NCBI GenBank assembly: GCA_003439945.1
Contig: QVRM01005270.1
Span: 475,001 to 539,000, forward strand
Reading direction: 5' to 3'
DNA length: 64,000 nucleotides
Source of the DNA: Dermanyssus gallinae
Lineage: Eukaryota > Arthropoda > Arachnida > Mesostigmata > Dermanyssidae
Under the pieces are notes generated by a model. The model did no database searches and was not told the origin of the DNA. It saw only the letters and a list, made by a program, of their open reading frames with translations. The position numbers were made by a program, and so were the translations under genes. Positions 60,083 through 64,000 of this stretch are shown here, one piece after another. Positions within the stretch are counted from its first letter, which is position 1. Each line of letters starts with the position of its first letter.

Positions 60083-63000
60083 GTGCGTACCGGGGACTGC
60101 CCTCACCAGCAGCATCAGTTGCTAAATAGCCGCACTCTCTCAGTCGAGAACCACTCACATACTAGACACGTACATAATTCAACTTTGTGACTCTCATCAT
60201 ATATATATATATATATATCTTACAACCAACGATTTACATAAGCAATTCCATATCAATGCAATTCAAATGAGCACATTGTATCTATATAAGGTACAATTAT
60301 CTCCTTATGGACGTGTACACTGGGCCAAGCAAATGAAAACGTCATACATCCTTCAGATTCGGTGGTATCCAGTTGATCAGAGTTCCACACACAGAGGTGA
60401 CGTTACCCCACGGAATGTCCAACGATGATCTCTGGTGTAGGAACTTGACAGCTCTGGTGCCTCCTGGTAAACGAATGAGCGCCTTGCCGACTTGTTGAAT
60501 GAGTTTATAGGTTTTCCCCTCAGTGTCTTAAAAACTAGCGAGCGAAAACAGCGGGAGTAGGTCATACTAGCATACTTCCTGCACTTTATATATATATATA
60601 CTCTGCTCGATTTGCATATAAATTGACTAAGTGTCGCGGGAGTACTAAGGAGATGTTATTGTGTCTAAAAATATACTTGCGATACTAGCAGGTACCGCAG
60701 GTTTCAACGGATAATTTTTATTTTGTGCCCCTTGCTTTGTCACCTATCAGACAGGACTCGTGGTCGAATATAGCGGTTTGTTTTAGGGTGCGTGCTCTCC
60801 TCGGCGCAAACATGAAGAACGAACATTTTTTGAGTGCGGCAGATTTCTAGTAGGGTTTTGTTCATTCGATCGTTGCGGAACGAAATCTTAATGTTGCTGC
60901 CTAGACTAAACTCAAGTGCCGAAGACCAAGAACCACTCTCTGTTTAGCTTCTGCTGTTTGCCACTTGGTGTCTGGTCCATGTTCTAACGTTGCGCTTTCG
61001 TGCAGTCTTCGAGCATTTACGCTTCGAAACAGCCTGCTCTTCTGGTCGACTAGATTCGACCAGAAAAAAGATGAAACAATGTACATGCGTGCCAGTTTTG
61101 GAGGATGACCTCACTTCATTATACTGAAAAACCACATATGTGCGCAGGTTAGACAACAGTACGTGCGTAACACCTTTAAGCCCGACACCCAAGCTTTCCG
61201 CTTCCCCAGGCCTAAAGCCTGTAAAAAAAAAAAAATATATATATATATATATATAATCGAGTTCGATGCGGTGTCGCACTTGCTTTTTCTGCGATAGATC
61301 CTAAAATTAACAGTCCATCGAGGGGTACACTCGACAGTAGTACACCTGAGCAGAACGGGGTAATTTTAACACAAAATGTTGCTTTACGGACATGAGTCCG
61401 TGCGAACTAAAAACCGGTTTGGGGAACAATACCTTATTACCTTACAAATGCCCTATTCAACCGTGATAACCTACAACGTGTCCTAGTATAAATATTTGGA
61501 GCCTTTGTAAAGCCCTTTTTTTTTGTAGCAAACAGCTTTCCCGTTATGCCCACGTTAAATGCCTTAATGATCCCGAGCCTAATGGAAGCGGGCTTGCAAA
61601 CCGAGCGCTTCTTTTTGCTGACGCAAAGCTGACCGCCGGCTTGAGTGCGGCTAGCTCTTTCACACATGCCTAAAGATCAGCCAGTGTCATAGGTAACTTG
61701 ACATAATGGCGGTGATACTGTGTGATTAATGAACAGCTCACTGCCTCGGCGAGCGACAATAAGCGGCCCTCTGACATTGCATGCTAGCATATTTCTCCAT
61801 TCCAAAGGCGCTATCTCGTTGTGTAATAGCAGTACGTCAAGGGTCCATTCGGCGCAATCCCCAGCCCGTTCTCCAGCCTGTTCTATCTTGCTAGCCGGGT
61901 GGTCTGTTCACCCAACGAGCATTAGGTTTCTCAGTACTGACTAGTAGTAGTAGTGGATTGGTGGGCTGACGACAGTGAATAGTCGGGTGCCCGGCCCGAT
62001 TTAAAAGGGCCTTTTGCTTACATTTATCCTCCAGTCATTCATTCAGAGAGTGGAGAGAGGCGCATGACACTGGCCCTCTGTAACGTTCTACTATGAGATT
62101 GGGAGGGAAGAGGGAGAGAGAGAGATCTAATGACGAGCTACATCCACAACGGTGTACGTTTCGCCTTGTACGCTTGCCGTGTCTAGCTTTGGTGTTTCTC
62201 CTCTCTGTTCACTCCGAGGTTGTTTGCCGATTCGCTTAGTCTTGCTCGACGCTCTGCGATCTCCTTACGTGACAAAAGCTGTAAACGACAACCACCCGTG
62301 CTGTCTCTCTGTTGTTACTTCTGTGGATGTTGTTGTTTTTGCTGTTGTTGTTGTTATTGTTGTCGTCGTCGTTGTCGTTGTTATTTCTGTTCCTGTTGTT
62401 ACTCCTGTTATTCTCGTTGTTATTTCTGTTGATGTCGTTGTTTCGTGTGTTGCTGTTGTAGTTGTTGTTGGTGCTGTTGTTGGCATCTGAAATGACTGAC
62501 ACAAAAAAGTAGCTTACCACCGTAAGTATTTATGTGACTCATGAAATCCTCCGATCGGCAATCTTTGGTTGTCATCGTAGTCGGAGGAACAGTAAGCAGT
62601 AAGAGAAGGGACACGAGCATTTGTCATATCTGGCCTTGGACTTCCGGCCAGCAGCCAGGAGTTTGTTGGACATGCCACAACGAGTACTACTATAACAATT
62701 GAGAGCTGATGCATGCTTCTAGGAATCGTCTTGCTGTTTGGTCAGGAGATTACGACGCGACAGTTTGTTAAGGTTGCGGAATTGCAGCCAAAGTGTTAAG
62801 CAACAACGTTTTTTGTGGGTCACTCGGGCGGTTCCTAGAGAGGCGGACATGCAGGTCGGTCTAATATGTTAATAGGTCTCAAATATATGTATATGCGTAT
62901 ATTATTCTACTACACTTTAACCTTATACATATATATCCTACTATTTATGCACAGACAGCGTGTTGGCGACTGCGGTGATTCTGTCCGATAAGGCAAAAAT

Positions 63001-63252
63001 GTAGTGTTAGAACTGCTTATAGAGAGAAGAACGCCTTCTTGGACCCGGTGGGAATTACATTTAGCTAATAACCTCTGCTTGATAAATGTCGTTTTCATGT
63101 ACGTCTGATGGCTTCATTGTTGCGGGATCATCGCATCTTGCTACTCGTCATAACCACTATCATCACCGTCGGCACCGTCATCTTGATCATTACCGTCACC
63201 GTATTACGACCATGATCACCGGCCACAATGACTACGTGCGTGGTGCGTGCAG
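60083..63252. other. Kinase intron 2
   Basis: The 3170-bp intron runs from GTGCGT to GTGCAG. It contains short TA tracts (60199-60220, 60587-60601, 61235-61254) and a TTG-rich array at 62318-62482. A minus-strand stretch at 61437-61944 is nearly open, with one or two stops, but shows no known domain. No other gene was seen. Confidence 0.8.
62318..62482. repeat. TTG-rich imperfect array
   Basis: TTGTTGTTGTTATTGTTGTCG-type units, with repeated GTTATTTCTGTT blocks, lie inside kinase intron 2. A regular arrangement of CTGTTGTTACTCCTGTTATT is visible at about 62388-62410. Confidence 0.85.
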
Positions 63253-63761
63253 GCGTTACTAGTGCCTATAAACAGTGTATCGGAGATCGGTGAAGGCACA
63301 CTGGTCGAGGTTGTCGTCTCGCAGAAGGACCCTTCGGATGACATCGATATCCGGCCGCACTGTCTCGCCGTCCACTCGTACAAATCGCCGACGTTCTGCG
63401 ACTTTTGCGGCGAGATGCTGTTCGGCCTGATGCGGCAGGGCCTGAAGTGCGACGGGTGCGGGCAGAACTTTCACAAGCGGTGCGCGTACAAGATTCCCAA
63501 CAACTGCACGCACACGCGACGACGGCGCTCATCGAGCTACCTGCCGGCTACACCGCCGACTCCGACCGGGCACAAATCGGCCAGCCCGAGCTGTGAGTTT
63601 CGCGAGGGACCCGGCTCGGGCGGCGGAGGTTCGGGAGGCTCTGGAGGCTCAGCCGGGGGTGGCTCCGGGAGCTCCACAGTTTCCGCCGGCAAACAATTAA
63701 CTGCCCCAACGGAAGTCACCCGTGCGGCATCCTCGATACCGGCGTTCATTGACGACCACAG
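63253..63761 (+). CDS. PKD: Protein kinase D exon: end of ubiquitin-like domain, C1a zinc finger, Gly-rich linker
   Basis: Acceptor GCGTGCAG ends at 63252 and the donor CACAG|GTGAGC begins at 63762. The exon has 169 codons plus 2 bases (phase 2). Residues 1-35 ([13 protein letters not shown]...IRP) finish the ubiquitin-like domain. Residues 36-85 form a complete C1 domain: H36, C49, C52, C66, C69, H74, C77, C85 fit HX12CX2CX13CX2CX4HX2CX7C, with [20 protein letters not shown] diagnostic for protein kinase D C1a. This module binds diacylglycerol and phorbol ester at membranes. RRRRSSS just after it matches the basic/Ser segment that binds 14-3-3 in mammalian PKD. A Gly/Ser-rich run (about residues 118-145) follows in the C1a-C1b linker. 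C1b, PH and kinase domains must lie downstream, outside the window. Confidence 0.95.
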
Positions 63762-64000
63762 GTGAGCCCCCACCACCACTCCCTCCCCCCTCCCATCGAC
63801 GGTGCGTTATGCGTGTGGGTGTGCTCTGGTGCCCTTGTGGTCTGTGTACTTTGTGTGTGGAACTTGTGTTCATCCTGTGTGTGTGTTTATGCATGTATGA
63901 TTGTACGTTTGTACGTATGTGCGTGCGTTTGTTGTGAAAGTGCAGTACTGAACAACAACAGTGTTTGCGTCGGTTATTGGGTAGCCCAACATGGGGCAAT

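Overview
This is a 64 kb window of repeat-dense animal nuclear DNA. Spliced coding exons, abundant (TA)n and (CAA/TTG)n microsatellites, mariner-type transposons, non-LTR retrotransposon fossils and tRNA-derived SINEs all point to an arthropod. A mite or other chelicerate would fit, but no feature here proves it. Nothing bacterial was seen: no operons, rRNA or CRISPR.

The only host gene I can support lies at the right end on the + strand. It is the 5' part of a protein kinase D gene: a probable first coding exon at 54362-54510, a ubiquitin-like-domain exon at 59903-60082, and an exon at 63253-63761 carrying a complete C1a zinc finger and a glycine-rich linker. All joining phases agree. The gene runs off the right edge; the second C1 domain, PH domain and kinase domain are not in the window.

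Layout. 0-2 kb: a ~1.07 kb fold-back palindrome inside TA microsatellite. 2-5 kb: two copies of a tRNA-derived SINE. 5.4-12.2 kb: decayed non-LTR retrotransposons (reverse transcriptase pieces, and an ORF1 with zinc knuckles). 13-20 kb: a field of CAA/TTG/CAG-type arrays on alternating strands. 21-30 kb: minus-strand fragments of one LINE ORF2 C-terminus, plus microsatellites. 31-36 kb: mostly featureless. 36-48 kb: a third SINE copy with clear target-site duplications, a second SINE type, and the two largest trinucleotide arrays (39.5 and 45.3-45.9 kb). 50.5-51.8 kb: an apparently intact mariner with 25-bp perfect terminal inverted repeats and an uninterrupted DD34D transposase. 53.6-58.3 kb: another LINE fragment and two broken mariners of different families, the latter two inside intron 1 of the kinase gene.

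Apart from the kinase exons and the mariner transposase, I regard the other long open frames as by-products of microsatellites (poly-Q, poly-N, poly-L, YIYI repeats) or transposon debris. The most noteworthy elements are the fold-back palindrome, the SINE family with visible target-site duplications, the LINE fragments that begin abruptly at ATT-type repeats, and the intact mariner close to the kinase gene.
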